Assembly (NCBI RefSeq): GCF_001982615.1
Contig: NZ_MLCO01000021.1
Span: forward strand, 1-57,464
Direction: 5' to 3'
Source of the DNA: Teichococcus deserti
Lineage (GTDB): Bacteria; Pseudomonadota; Alphaproteobacteria; Acetobacterales; Acetobacteraceae
Length of the DNA: 57,464 bases
Under the pieces are notes generated by a model. The model made no database searches and was not told the origin of the DNA. It saw nothing but the letters and a program-made list of their open reading frames with translations. Of the stretch, positions 37,045 through 44,625 are shown in pieces; within the stretch, counting starts at the first letter, position 1; every line of letters starts with the position of its first letter. Position numbers and translations under genes: made by a program.

Positions 37045-37706
37045 ATCGTCCGGTCGAATTCCCGCGCCGCGTCGGGCGCCAGGGCGAAGAGCCGGGCCGG
37101 GCGATGCGCGCCGGCGCGGCGCTCGCCGACGGGGATGATGATGCGCTGCTCCTCGATCTTGCGCCGGAAGGAGGCGGGGTCGAGGCGGGCGCCCAGCACC
37201 TGCTCATAGACGCGGTGCAGCTCGGCCAGGGTGAACTGGGCGGGCAGCAGGAAGGCGGGCAGGGCGGAATAGCTGGCCTTGTTGCGCAGCCGGCGGACGG
37301 CGGCGGCGACGATCTCGGCATGGTCGAAGGGCAGCGGCGGCAGGGCGTCGACGGGGGCCAGGCGCAGGGCCGGGCCGGGGGCCAGCTCATCAAGGTTCAG
37401 CACCGACAGGAACGCCACGCTGATCGACCAGCCGCGCGGGTCGCGGGTGGCGCCGCCGAAGCTCGCCAGCTGCTCCAGGCTGCGCGGCGCCATGCCCAGC
37501 TTGTCGCGCAGCACGCGGCGGGCGGCGGGTTCCAGCCCGGCATCTTCTTCCGTCCGGACATAGCCGCCGGGCAGCGCCGGCTGGCCGAGCGCGGGCTCGG
37601 CCACGCGCGGGGCGAGGGCGACCTGCAGGCGGCCCTCGGCGAGGGTCAGCAGCACGATGTCCACGGTTGCGATCGGGGTCGGGTGCTCTGCCATTTTTCT
37701 GTTCAT
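37041..37706 (-). CDS. NrtR-like regulator: degenerate NUDIX domain plus winged helix
   Basis: A protein of about 221 residues with an N-terminal NUDIX-type domain (TVDIVLLTLAEGRLQVALAP, then LPGGYVRTEEDAG) and a C-terminal winged helix (QFTLAELHRVYEQVLG and FRRKIEEQRII), the architecture of NrtR regulators of NAD metabolism. The NUDIX helix reads AARRVLRDKLGM where catalysis needs RExxEExG, so the glutamates are lost (E to V, D and K). It should sense a ligand such as ADP-ribose rather than hydrolyse it. Starts at 37733 (GTG), 37706 and 37694 are all possible, with no clear ribosome site. It diverges from the J-domain operon, the natural target. Confidence 0.8.
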   Translation of the reverse strand: MNRKMAEHPTPIATVDIVLLTLAEGRLQVALAPRVAEPALGQPALPGGYVRTEEDAGLEPAARRVLRDKLGMAPRSLEQLASFGGATRDPRGWSISVAFLSVLNLDELAPGPALRLAPVDALPPLPFDHAEIVAAAVRRLRNKASYSALPAFLLPAQFTLAELHRVYEQVLGARLDPASFRRKIEEQRIIIPVGERRAGAHRPARLFALAPDAAREFDRTI

Positions 37707-37744
37707 AGGCCATCGGCGGGACGCTGACCACACGGTTTGGTGTT

Positions 37745-37777
37745 TTGTGCACTTTACAATTAACTACCATAAAGGTG
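37745..37777 (+). promoter_or_regulatory. Promoter and putative operator of the J-domain/VWA/PurA-like operon
   Basis: This is the most A/T-rich stretch in its neighbourhood. TTGTGC (37745-37750) and CATAAA (37768-37773), separated by 17 bp, form a plausible though weak promoter 21 nt from the start codon. ACTTTA (37751-37756) and TAAAGGT (37770-37776) form an imperfect inverted repeat about two helical turns apart across the promoter. That is a fitting place for the divergent NrtR-like regulator to bind. Confidence 0.4.
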
Positions 37778-37794
37778 GCCAGGAGGATCAAGCC

Positions 37795-38778
37795 ATGCCT
37801 GCCTCACCCACCGCTTCCGCGCTTCTGGCCGTGCCCCTGGAGGATGCGGCCCGCCTCTTCCCCGGCGATGCCGCTGCGGTGCGGGCCGGCTACCACCGGC
37901 TGGCCATCCAGTGGCATCCCGACCATTGCCAGGCGCCGATGGCGGATGCGGTGTTCAGCCACCTGACCCGGCTGCGCGACGCGGCGCTGCGCGGGCTGGC
38001 CGATGCGGCGCCGGAGGTGCTGCCGGGCGGCCGCCGCTTCCAGCCGCGCCGGCGCCATGCCATCGAGACCGGCACGCTGCTGGTCGGCGACGCGGCCTGG
38101 GCGTGGGTGATCGAGCCCGGCCAGGCCGACCTGGCGCGCAATGCCGCGGCGCGGATCGCGGGGCTGCGCTTCGCCGATGCCGCCATGCGCGCCCAGATGG
38201 CGCCGCTGCTGCCGCAGGTTCTTTCGATGGACGAGGGCATCGAGGGCACCGCCCTGCTGATGCGCCGCGAACCAACCGACATCCTGCTGCGCGATACGGT
38301 GGAGGCGGCGGGGGGCGCGCTGGGGCCGCGGCATGTCGCCTGGATTTGCAGCGGGCTGCTGCATCTGGCCTGCTTCCTGGCGGTCAACCGCCTGGTGCAT
38401 GGCGATATCGGGCCTGAAAGCGTCTGCATCGCCCCGGAAAGCCACCGCGTCGGCCTGCCCGGCGGCTGGTGGTATGCGACGCCCGAGGGCGCGCCGATGC
38501 CGGCCCTGCCGCTGCGCAGCGTCGATGTCGCGCCGGCCGCGCTGCTGGATGACGGGCTGGCCGATCCGGCGCTGGACCAGGCGCTGATCCGCCGGACGGG
38601 GCGCGAGATCGCCGGGCCGCTGGCCGCGCTGCCGCCGCCGCTGGCCGACTGGCTCGGACAGGAACGATTTTCGGATGCCGTGACCGAGTACGGGCGCTGG
38701 CAGCAGGTGCTGGAGGCCAGCTTCGGCCCGCGCCGCTTCGCCGTGCTCGACCTCGATGCCCGCAGCATCTACCGCTGA
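37795..38778 (+). CDS. J-domain protein fused to a kinase-like domain
   Basis: A protein of 327 residues. Residues about 15-75 form a DnaJ-type J domain: helix II AGYHRLAIQW is followed by HPD at 41-43, the motif that activates Hsp70. From about residue 90 the pattern resembles a protein-kinase fold. It has a hinge-like segment (TALLMRREPTDILLRD), a long helix (VAWICSGLLHLACFLAVNRL) and a catalytic-loop-like HGDIGPESV (202-210). Where DFG should follow there is VGLPGGWW, so metal binding is doubtful and this may be a pseudokinase. The ATG at 37795 has a perfect AGGAGG 8 nt upstream. First gene of a three-gene operon; function unknown. Confidence 0.75.
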   Translation: MPASPTASALLAVPLEDAARLFPGDAAAVRAGYHRLAIQWHPDHCQAPMADAVFSHLTRLRDAALRGLADAAPEVLPGGRRFQPRRRHAIETGTLLVGDAAWAWVIEPGQADLARNAAARIAGLRFADAAMRAQMAPLLPQVLSMDEGIEGTALLMRREPTDILLRDTVEAAGGALGPRHVAWICSGLLHLACFLAVNRLVHGDIGPESVCIAPESHRVGLPGGWWYATPEGAPMPALPLRSVDVAPAALLDDGLADPALDQALIRRTGREIAGPLAALPPPLADWLGQERFSDAVTEYGRWQQVLEASFGPRRFAVLDLDARSIYR

Positions 38779-38795
38779 AGGAAAGGAACAGAAAA

Positions 38796-39725
38796 ATGGG
38801 ACACGCCCGCTGGAGCCCGACCGACTGGGCCAGCTATGCCAGAAGCAGCGCCGGCAAGAGCCGCGCCGAGCTGTTCGACGCCCGCCGCATCGACCCGGCG
38901 CTGGACCCCAAGGGGGTGGCGCTGCGCGAGGCCCGGGATTCGGCGCATAACCCGAATTCCACCGGCATCGTCATCGGCCTGGACGTCACCGGGTCGATGG
39001 GGATGATCGCCGACGCCCTGGCCCGGCATGGGCTGGGGACCCTGGTGGAGGAGGTGCTGGCGCGCAAGCCGGTGCCCGATCCGCAGGTGATGGTGATGGG
39101 TATCGGCGACGCCTTCTGCGACCAGGCGCCGCTGCAGGTGACGCAGTTCGAGGCCGATATCCGCATCGCCCAGCAGCTGCAGGCGCTGTGGCTGGAGCAT
39201 GGTGGCGGCGGCAATGACTCGGAGAGCTACCAGCTGCCCTGGTACTTCGCCGCGCGCCACACGGCGATGGACTGCTTCGAGAAGCGCGGCCGCAAAGGCT
39301 ATCTGTTCACCGTGGGCGACGAGATGCCGCCGCCCGTCCTGCTGCCCGAGCAGATCGCGCGGATCACCGGCGACGGGGAGGAGCGTCCGCTGTCCCCCGA
39401 GGCGCTGCTCGCCGAAGTCGAAAAGAAATTCCATGTGTTCCACCTGATCGTCGAGGAGGGCAGCTATGCCCGCGGCAACCTCGACCGGGTGGTGCCGGCC
39501 TGGCAGCGGCTGCTGGGGCAGAAGGCGCTGCGGCTGGCCGACCACACCAAGCTGGCCGAGGTGGTGGTCTCCGCCATCCAGGTGACCGAGGGCGTCGATG
39601 CCGGCACGGTCACCGGCAGCTGGGAGGGCAAGACCGCCGCGGTGGTCAGCCGGGCGCTGGGCGCGCTGGTGCCCGAGGCGCCGCGGCGCGGGCTGTTCCG
39701 CTTCGGCTTCGGGAGGCGGGCATGA
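38796..39725 (+). CDS. VWA-domain protein with MIDAS motif, function unknown
   Basis: A 309-residue soluble protein. After about 55 polar residues, strand GIVIGLDVTGSMG carries the metal-ion-dependent adhesion site DxTxS (Asp63, Thr65, Ser67) of von Willebrand A domains. Later MIDAS-type positions may be the GGGGNDSESY and FTVGDEMPPP segments. No signal peptide or membrane helix is present, so it is cytoplasmic. VWA proteins often act as scaffolds with chaperones or kinases, which suits a J-domain/kinase-like partner 17 nt upstream. The stop overlaps the PurA-like gene by 4 nt. Confidence 0.78.
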   Translation: MGHARWSPTDWASYARSSAGKSRAELFDARRIDPALDPKGVALREARDSAHNPNSTGIVIGLDVTGSMGMIADALARHGLGTLVEEVLARKPVPDPQVMVMGIGDAFCDQAPLQVTQFEADIRIAQQLQALWLEHGGGGNDSESYQLPWYFAARHTAMDCFEKRGRKGYLFTVGDEMPPPVLLPEQIARITGDGEERPLSPEALLAEVEKKFHVFHLIVEEGSYARGNLDRVVPAWQRLLGQKALRLADHTKLAEVVVSAIQVTEGVDAGTVTGSWEGKTAAVVSRALGALVPEAPRRGLFRFGFGRRA

Positions 39726-40945
39726 GCATCGCCGAGGCCGTCATCGGCGCCGGCTATGGCGACGAGGGCAAGGGGCTGCTGACCGATGCCTTCTCCGCCC
39801 GCGCCGTCGCGACCGGGGCGCCGGTGCTGGTGCTCCGCTGCAATGGCGGGGCGCAGGCGGGGCATACGGTGGTGACGCCGGAAGGGGCGCGCCATGTCTT
39901 CAGCCATCTCGGCGCCGGCACGCTGGCGGGGGCCGCCACCTGGCTGGGGCCGGATTTCGTGGCCAATCCGGCGCTGTTCGTGCCGGAGCTGGCGGCGCTG
40001 CGCCGGATGGGCGCGTCGCCGCAGCTGCTGGCCGATCCCAGGGCCGCGCTGACCACGCCCTATGACATGCTGGTCAACCAGGCGCTGGAACAGGCGCGCG
40101 GCGCGGCGCGCCACGGCTCGGTCGGCGTCGGCGTCGGCGAGACCATCGAGCGGGGGCTGCTGCCGGCGTTCCGTTTGAACATCGGCGATCTGGCCGAGGG
40201 GCGCGACGCGCTGCGCGCCCGGCTGGAGACCATCCGCCGCGACTGGATGCCGCGGCGGCTGGCGGCGCTGGGGCTGGCGCCGGATGCGGATCTGGCGGCG
40301 CTGCTGAAGGATGACGCGCTGATCGAGGCCTTTTGCGACGATGCCTTCCAGCTCTGGGACAGCCTGGCGCTCTGCCCCGCCGCATCCTTGCCGGCCGGCC
40401 CGAAGATCTTCGAAGGCGCGCAGGGGCTTCTGCTGGATGCGGAGCGCGGCGCCTTCCCGCATGTGACGCGGTCACGCACCGGGCTGGAGGGAATCCTGCC
40501 GGTGCTGCGCGACGCGGGCATCACCCGGCTGCGCGTGACCTATGCGACGCGGGCCTATGTCACGCGGCATGGCGCCGGGCCGCTGGCGCATGAATTGTCC
40601 GGGCCGCCGGCGGCGGGCGTCGTCGACCGCACCAACCGGCCGCATCCTTTCCAGGGCAGCCTGCGCTTCGCCGCCCTGGACCTCGACATCCTGCGCGACG
40701 CCATCCGCGCCGACCTGGGCGACGCACCCGCCTGGCTGACCGTCGAGCCGGCGCTGGCGGTCACCTGTCTCGACCAGATGGAGGACGCCATCGGCGTCTT
40801 CGCCGGCGGCACGGAACGGCGGATCAGCCGGGAGGCGCTGCCGCAGGCCGCGGCCGCGCATTGCGGCTTGCCGCTGCGCGCCGTCGCCGCCGGCGACCGC
40901 CGCTCCGCGATCTTCTTCCACTCGCTGCCGGCGATGGCGGCGTGA
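39722..40945 (+). CDS. Divergent adenylosuccinate synthetase paralogue (PurA-like)
   Basis: A 407-residue member of the PurA family, which joins IMP and aspartate using GTP. Conserved: GAGYGDEGKG with the catalytic Asp14, RCNGGAQAGHTVV with the catalytic His, a VGVGVGETIER loop, FEGAQGLLLDAERGAFPHVT and ATRAYVTRHGAGPL. Changed: the Arg-rich aspartate loop (TTGRRRRTGW in PurA) is VVDRTNRPHPF, the guanine-specificity TKLD is VTCLD, and the C-terminal STGPDRTET loop is AAGDRRSAI. Housekeeping purine synthesis is therefore unlikely; it probably makes or senses a modified nucleotide. Coupled by overlap to the VWA gene. Confidence 0.82.
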   Translation: MSIAEAVIGAGYGDEGKGLLTDAFSARAVATGAPVLVLRCNGGAQAGHTVVTPEGARHVFSHLGAGTLAGAATWLGPDFVANPALFVPELAALRRMGASPQLLADPRAALTTPYDMLVNQALEQARGAARHGSVGVGVGETIERGLLPAFRLNIGDLAEGRDALRARLETIRRDWMPRRLAALGLAPDADLAALLKDDALIEAFCDDAFQLWDSLALCPAASLPAGPKIFEGAQGLLLDAERGAFPHVTRSRTGLEGILPVLRDAGITRLRVTYATRAYVTRHGAGPLAHELSGPPAAGVVDRTNRPHPFQGSLRFAALDLDILRDAIRADLGDAPAWLTVEPALAVTCLDQMEDAIGVFAGGTERRISREALPQAAAAHCGLPLRAVAAGDRRSAIFFHSLPAMAA

Positions 40946-40949
40946 GGCG

Positions 40950-41948
40950 CTATTCCGCCCGGATGTTGCGCTTGCGGATGAGCGCGCCCCAGCGCTCGCC
41001 CTCGGCGGCCAGATAGGCGGGGAAGGCCTCGGCGCTGCCGCCGATGACATCGATCGAGGCGGCGTCCAGCTTGCCGCGCACGCCCGGGTCCTTCAGCGCC
41101 GCGGCGGCGGCCTCGGACAGCCTCGCCACGATGGCCGGCGGCGTGCCGGCAGGCGCGAAGAAGCCGAAGTCGTTGGTGGCGTGGTAGCCGGCCAGCCCGC
41201 TTTCGGCCAGCGTCGGGACAGTCGGCGCCTTGGGGTCGCGGGCGCGGCTGGTCACCGCCAACCCGCGCAGCTCGCCCGAGGCCAGGTAGGGCAAAGCGGT
41301 GACGGAATCGACGAAGCCCATCGAGGTCTCCTTGGCGAGGATCGCCTGCAGCGCCAGCCCGCCGGAGCGGTAGGGCACGTGCAGCATCTCGATCCCCGCC
41401 ATGTCCAGCATCAGCTCCGGCGCCAGCTGGCCGACGGTGCCGGCGCCGGGCGAGGCATAGGACAGTTTTGCGGGCTCCGCCTTGGCGGCCGCGACCAATC
41501 CAGCGAAATCGCGGATCGGGCTGGAGGACGGCACGCAGACGAACATGGCGTTGCTGGCCAGCAGCGAGATCGGCGCGAAGGCGTTCGCCGGGTCATAGGG
41601 CAGCGGGCTGAACAGGAAGGGGGCCAGGGCGAAGGTGCCGGTCGGCGCCACGTCCAGCGTGTAGCCGTCGGGCCGGGCGCGTGCCAGCGTCGCATGGCCG
41701 ACCGTGCCGCTGCCGCCGGCGCGGTTCTCGACCACGAAGCTGCCGCCGAGGGACGCCGACAGCGCCTGGGCCAGCAACCGGGCCACGAAATCGGTGGAGC
41801 CGCCGGGGGCGAAGGGCACGATGACGGTGACCGCGCGGCTGGGATAGGGCGCTGCGGTCTGGGCCAGCGCCGGCAGGCTCAGCCCGGCGAGCGTTGCGCC
41901 CAGCAGCCCGCGCCGGCCGATGCCGTTCTGTTCCACGATGTTCTTCAT
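40950..41948 (-). CDS. Tripartite tricarboxylate transporter receptor (Bug-type)
   Basis: Periplasmic receptor of 332 residues. Leader MKNIVEQNGIGRRGLLGATL with a twin-arginine-like RR and cleavage near ALAQ. The mature part has the Bug loop VPFAPGGSTDFVARLL, ENRAGGSGTVGHATLA and LHVPYRSGGLALQ. It lies downstream of aroQ on the same strand, 33 nt away, so it probably binds a ligand of that pathway (for example a shikimate-type hydroxy acid, inference). No TctA/TctB genes accompany it. Confidence 0.87.
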   Translation of the reverse strand: MKNIVEQNGIGRRGLLGATLAGLSLPALAQTAAPYPSRAVTVIVPFAPGGSTDFVARLLAQALSASLGGSFVVENRAGGSGTVGHATLARARPDGYTLDVAPTGTFALAPFLFSPLPYDPANAFAPISLLASNAMFVCVPSSSPIRDFAGLVAAAKAEPAKLSYASPGAGTVGQLAPELMLDMAGIEMLHVPYRSGGLALQAILAKETSMGFVDSVTALPYLASGELRGLAVTSRARDPKAPTVPTLAESGLAGYHATNDFGFFAPAGTPPAIVARLSEAAAAALKDPGVRGKLDAASIDVIGGSAEAFPAYLAAEGERWGALIRKRNIRAE

Positions 41949-41981
41949 TGGGACGTTCCTCGGGTGGACTTCGAAAAAGCC

Positions 41982-42419
41982 TCAGGCGTCGTCGAGAAGA
42001 TCCAGCATCGCCCGGACCGCGGTGGCATAGCCGCGCGCGCCCAGACCGGCGATCACCGCCGTCGCCACGCCGGAGACCAGCGAATGCTGGTGCAGCGCGT
42101 CGCGGCGGTGGATGTTGGAGATATGCAGCTCGATGATCGGCTGCGGCACCATGCGCAGCGCGTCGACCAGCGGGATCGAGCGGAAGGACAGGCCGGCCGG
42201 GTTGATGATCAGCCCGTCGGCCGGGGCGTCGATCGCCTCGTGGATCCAGTCGATCAGCTGGCCTTCCCAATTGGTCTGGCGGAAGACCAGCGCGGCATCC
42301 CCGGCGGCGGCGCGGCACAGCGCCTCGACCTCGGCCAGCGTGGTGCGGCCGTAGATCTCGGGCTCGCGCTGCCCCAGCCGGTTCAGGTTGGGGCCGTTCA
42401 GGACATGGATGACGGGCAA
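41982..42419 (-). CDS. aroQ: Type II 3-dehydroquinate dehydratase
   Basis: Dodecameric type II dehydroquinase of about 145 residues that converts 3-dehydroquinate to 3-dehydroshikimate. The family start IHVLNGPNLNRLGQREPEIYG contains the catalytic Arg and Tyr (24-residue loop). The substrate-binding segments INPAGLSFRSIPLVDAL and ELHISNIHRRD follow. I prefer the TTG at 42419 (MPVIHVLNGPN), which has AGGGAG 7 nt upstream and the normal N-terminus. An ATG at 42461 adds 14 unrelated residues. With a solute receptor and a divergent GntR regulator this copy may serve quinate/shikimate catabolism rather than biosynthesis. Confidence 0.9.
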   Translation of the reverse strand: MPVIHVLNGPNLNRLGQREPEIYGRTTLAEVEALCRAAAGDAALVFRQTNWEGQLIDWIHEAIDAPADGLIINPAGLSFRSIPLVDALRMVPQPIIELHISNIHRRDALHQHSLVSGVATAVIAGLGARGYATAVRAMLDLLDDA

Positions 42420-42471
42420 GAGGCGGCTCCCTGGGCGCTGTTGGCCGCAAAGCTCGCTCATGACGGCATCA

Positions 42472-42508
42472 GAATCAACCGCCGAATCAGGAATTATCGG
42501 AGGATTCT
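42472..42508. promoter_or_regulatory. GAATCA repeats between aroQ and GntR
   Basis: GAATCA occurs at 42472-42477 and 42484-42489 (12 bp apart), and an inverted GATTC follows at 42504-42508, in the relatively A/T-rich divergent intergenic region. This is a candidate operator or promoter region for the aroQ-receptor unit and the GntR gene. Confidence 0.3.
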
Positions 42509-42592
42509 TTGAAAACCGGATGATGACGCCGTCCTCTTGCGCCCCGCCGCGCCCGGTGCATGCTGGGTGCGCAGGCCGGGGAGGGCGCGGGC

Positions 42593-43303
42593 ATGGACGA
42601 GCAGACCGTGGGGGAGGGCGCCTATCGCCGCATCCGCGCCGACATCCTCTTCGGCCGGCTGGCGCCCGGGCAGCGTCTGGGGCTGGACGCCATGCGCGAG
42701 CGCTACGGCGCCAGCGTCAGCACCTTGCGCGAACTGCTCAGCCGGCTGAGCTCCGAGGCGCTGGTGGTGGCCGAGGGCCAACGCGGCTTCGAGGTCGCCC
42801 CCGTTTCGGCCGCCGATTTCCGCGAGGTCGCCGCGCTGCGCCTGCTGCTGGAAGAGCACGCACTGAAGGAGAGCTTTTCAACCGGCCGGCTGGAATGGGA
42901 AGGCCGCGTCGTCGCCGCTCATCACAAGCTGGCGGCGCTGGAACGCGCGCTGCTGGCCGGCGACGCGGCGGAGCCGGCGCAGTGGAAGCGCTACGACTGG
43001 GAATTCCACCACGCGCTGATCTCGGCCTGCGGGTCGCAGGCGCTGCTGCAGGCGCATGCCGCGGTCTATGACCGCTACCTGCGCTACCAGATGGTCGCCG
43101 TCGTCTTCCGCGGCGCCATCGCGGCAGAGGAGCACCAGCGCCTGCTCGACCATGCCCTGGCCCGCGACGTGGGCGCGGCGCAGGCGGTGCTGCGCGCCCA
43201 TGTCGATGGCTGCGTCGAACAGGTGCTGGCGGCCGGCCTGCTCGACCCCTTCACCCGCGCCCCCGCCGCCGAAAGCCCGCCCCGCCGCAAGCGCGCCGGC
43301 TGA
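42593..43303 (+). CDS. GntR-family regulator, FCD subfamily
   Basis: Regulator of 236 residues. The winged helix is RLGLDAMRERYGASVSTLRELL. The ligand domain shows FCD-type histidines in WEFHHALISACGS and EHQRLLDHALARD. The ATG at 42593 is preceded by GGGGAGG at good spacing; the open frame to 42560 is a weaker alternative. It diverges from aroQ and the receptor, which it probably regulates in response to a hydroxy-acid or aromatic ligand. No TGTNNACA box like those at the two other GntR genes is obvious here. Confidence 0.87.
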   Translation: MDEQTVGEGAYRRIRADILFGRLAPGQRLGLDAMRERYGASVSTLRELLSRLSSEALVVAEGQRGFEVAPVSAADFREVAALRLLLEEHALKESFSTGRLEWEGRVVAAHHKLAALERALLAGDAAEPAQWKRYDWEFHHALISACGSQALLQAHAAVYDRYLRYQMVAVVFRGAIAAEEHQRLLDHALARDVGAAQAVLRAHVDGCVEQVLAAGLLDPFTRAPAAESPPRRKRAG

Positions 43304-43355
43304 GACGCAGCATCGTCGCTTGCCGCCCGCGCCGCGCTGCGGCAGAGGGGCGCGC

Positions 43356-43691
43356 ATGAGCATTTCCTATCTCTGGCTCGCCATCGCCATCGTCGCCGAG
43401 GTGGCGGCGACCTCGGCGCTGAAGGCGGCCGACGGCTTCACCCGCCTGGTGCCCAGCCTGATCACCGTGGTGGGCTATGCCATCGCCTTCGTCTGCCTGT
43501 CGCTGACGCTGCGCACCATCCCGGTCGGCATCACCTATGCCATCTGGTCGGGGGTCGGCATCGTGCTGGTCTCGGCGGTGGCCTGGATCTGGTACCGGCA
43601 GAACCTGGACCTGCCGGCGCTGCTCGGCATGGGGCTGATCCTGGCGGGCGTGCTGGTGATCAATCTTTTCTCCCGCACCGCCGGGCATTGA
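43356..43691 (+). CDS. Small multidrug resistance (SMR) efflux protein
   Basis: Four-helix inner-membrane protein of 111 residues of the EmrE/SugE family, an H+-coupled exporter of cationic compounds or guanidinium. The essential glutamate is in the first helix (LAIAIVAEVAATSALK). The second helix region ends LSLTLRTIPVGITYAIWSG, and the fourth is LGMGLILAGVLVINLFS. These proteins work as antiparallel dimers. It sits 52 nt after the GntR gene with GAGGGG upstream and may be transcribed with it. Confidence 0.93.
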   Translation: MSISYLWLAIAIVAEVAATSALKAADGFTRLVPSLITVVGYAIAFVCLSLTLRTIPVGITYAIWSGVGIVLVSAVAWIWYRQNLDLPALLGMGLILAGVLVINLFSRTAGH

Positions 43692-43734
43692 GCGCGCTGC
43701 GCTATCCTCCCCGCCGACAAGGGGAGGGAAGCCG

Positions 43735-44625
43735 ATGAAGACCATCGAGGCCGGCGCGCTGCAGGTCGCCTATGCCGAGCACGGATCGCCCGGGGGCTGG
43801 CCTGTGGTCCTGCTGCACGGCTTTCCCTATGACATCCGCGCCTATGACGCGGTGGCGCCGATCCTGGCCGAGGCCGGCGCCCGGGTGATCGTGCCCTATC
43901 TCCGTGGCTATGGACCGACGCGGTTCCGCGACGCGGCGACGCCGCGCTCCGGCCAGCAGGCAGCGCTGGCAGACGACCTGCGGGCGCTGCTGCAGGCGCT
44001 GGGCCTCGGGCTGGCGGTGCTGGCGGGCTATGACTGGGGCGGGCGCGCCGCCTGCATCGTCGCGGCCCTCTGGCCGGAGCGCGTCGCCGGGCTGGTCTCG
44101 CAGAACGGCTATAACATCCAGGATATATCATCCAGCCTGTCGCCGGCCGCGCCCGAGGCCGAGCTGCGCCACTGGTATCAGTATTACCTGCATGGCGAGC
44201 GCGGCGCCCGCGGGCTGGCGCAGAACCGCCGCGATTTCTGCCGGCTGCTGTGGCGGCTGTGGTCGCCGCCCTGGATGTTTTCCGACGACGATTTTGCGGC
44301 GACGGCGGCCAGCTTCGACAATCCCGACTTCGTCGCCGTGGTGCTGCATTCCTACCGCCACCGCTTCGGCCTGGTTGCCGGCGATCCGGCGCTGGAAGCG
44401 ATCGAGCGGCAGCTCGCCGCGCAGCCGCCGATCGCCGTGCCCAGCATCACCCTGGACGGCGCGGCGGACGGGGTGATGGCGCCGGGCGGCACCGCGCGCC
44501 ACGCCCGGCATTTCACCGGCCGCCATGCGCATCGCTGGATCGAGGGCGGCGGCCACAACCTGCCGCAGGAGAAGCCGGCCGACTTCGCGGCTGCCATCCT
44601 CGACGTTCAGGCCGGACGCGTCTAG
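43735..44625 (+). CDS. Alpha/beta hydrolase, epoxide-hydrolase-like
   Basis: Cytoplasmic hydrolase of 296 residues. The oxyanion-side motif is LLHGFPYD. The nucleophile elbow is AGYDWGGRAA with Asp as nucleophile, which marks epoxide hydrolases and haloalkane dehalogenases rather than esterases. The catalytic histidine is in GGGHNLPQEKP. The cap region contains the Tyr-rich WYQYYLHG segment that could hold epoxide-polarising tyrosines. A GGGAGGGAAG ribosome site precedes the ATG. The TAG stop shares the CTAG palindrome with the convergent small gene. Confidence 0.87.
   Translation: MKTIEAGALQVAYAEHGSPGGWPVVLLHGFPYDIRAYDAVAPILAEAGARVIVPYLRGYGPTRFRDAATPRSGQQAALADDLRALLQALGLGLAVLAGYDWGGRAACIVAALWPERVAGLVSQNGYNIQDISSSLSPAAPEAELRHWYQYYLHGERGARGLAQNRRDFCRLLWRLWSPPWMFSDDDFAATAASFDNPDFVAVVLHSYRHRFGLVAGDPALEAIERQLAAQPPIAVPSITLDGAADGVMAPGGTARHARHFTGRHAHRWIEGGGHNLPQEKPADFAAAILDVQAGRV

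Noticed and set aside
39722-40945. PurZ (2-aminoadenylosuccinate synthetase, phage Z-genome enzyme)
   Set aside because: The catalytic Asp of the GDEGKG motif is kept and no Z-genome partners (such as a dATP-specific phosphohydrolase) or phage genes are nearby.
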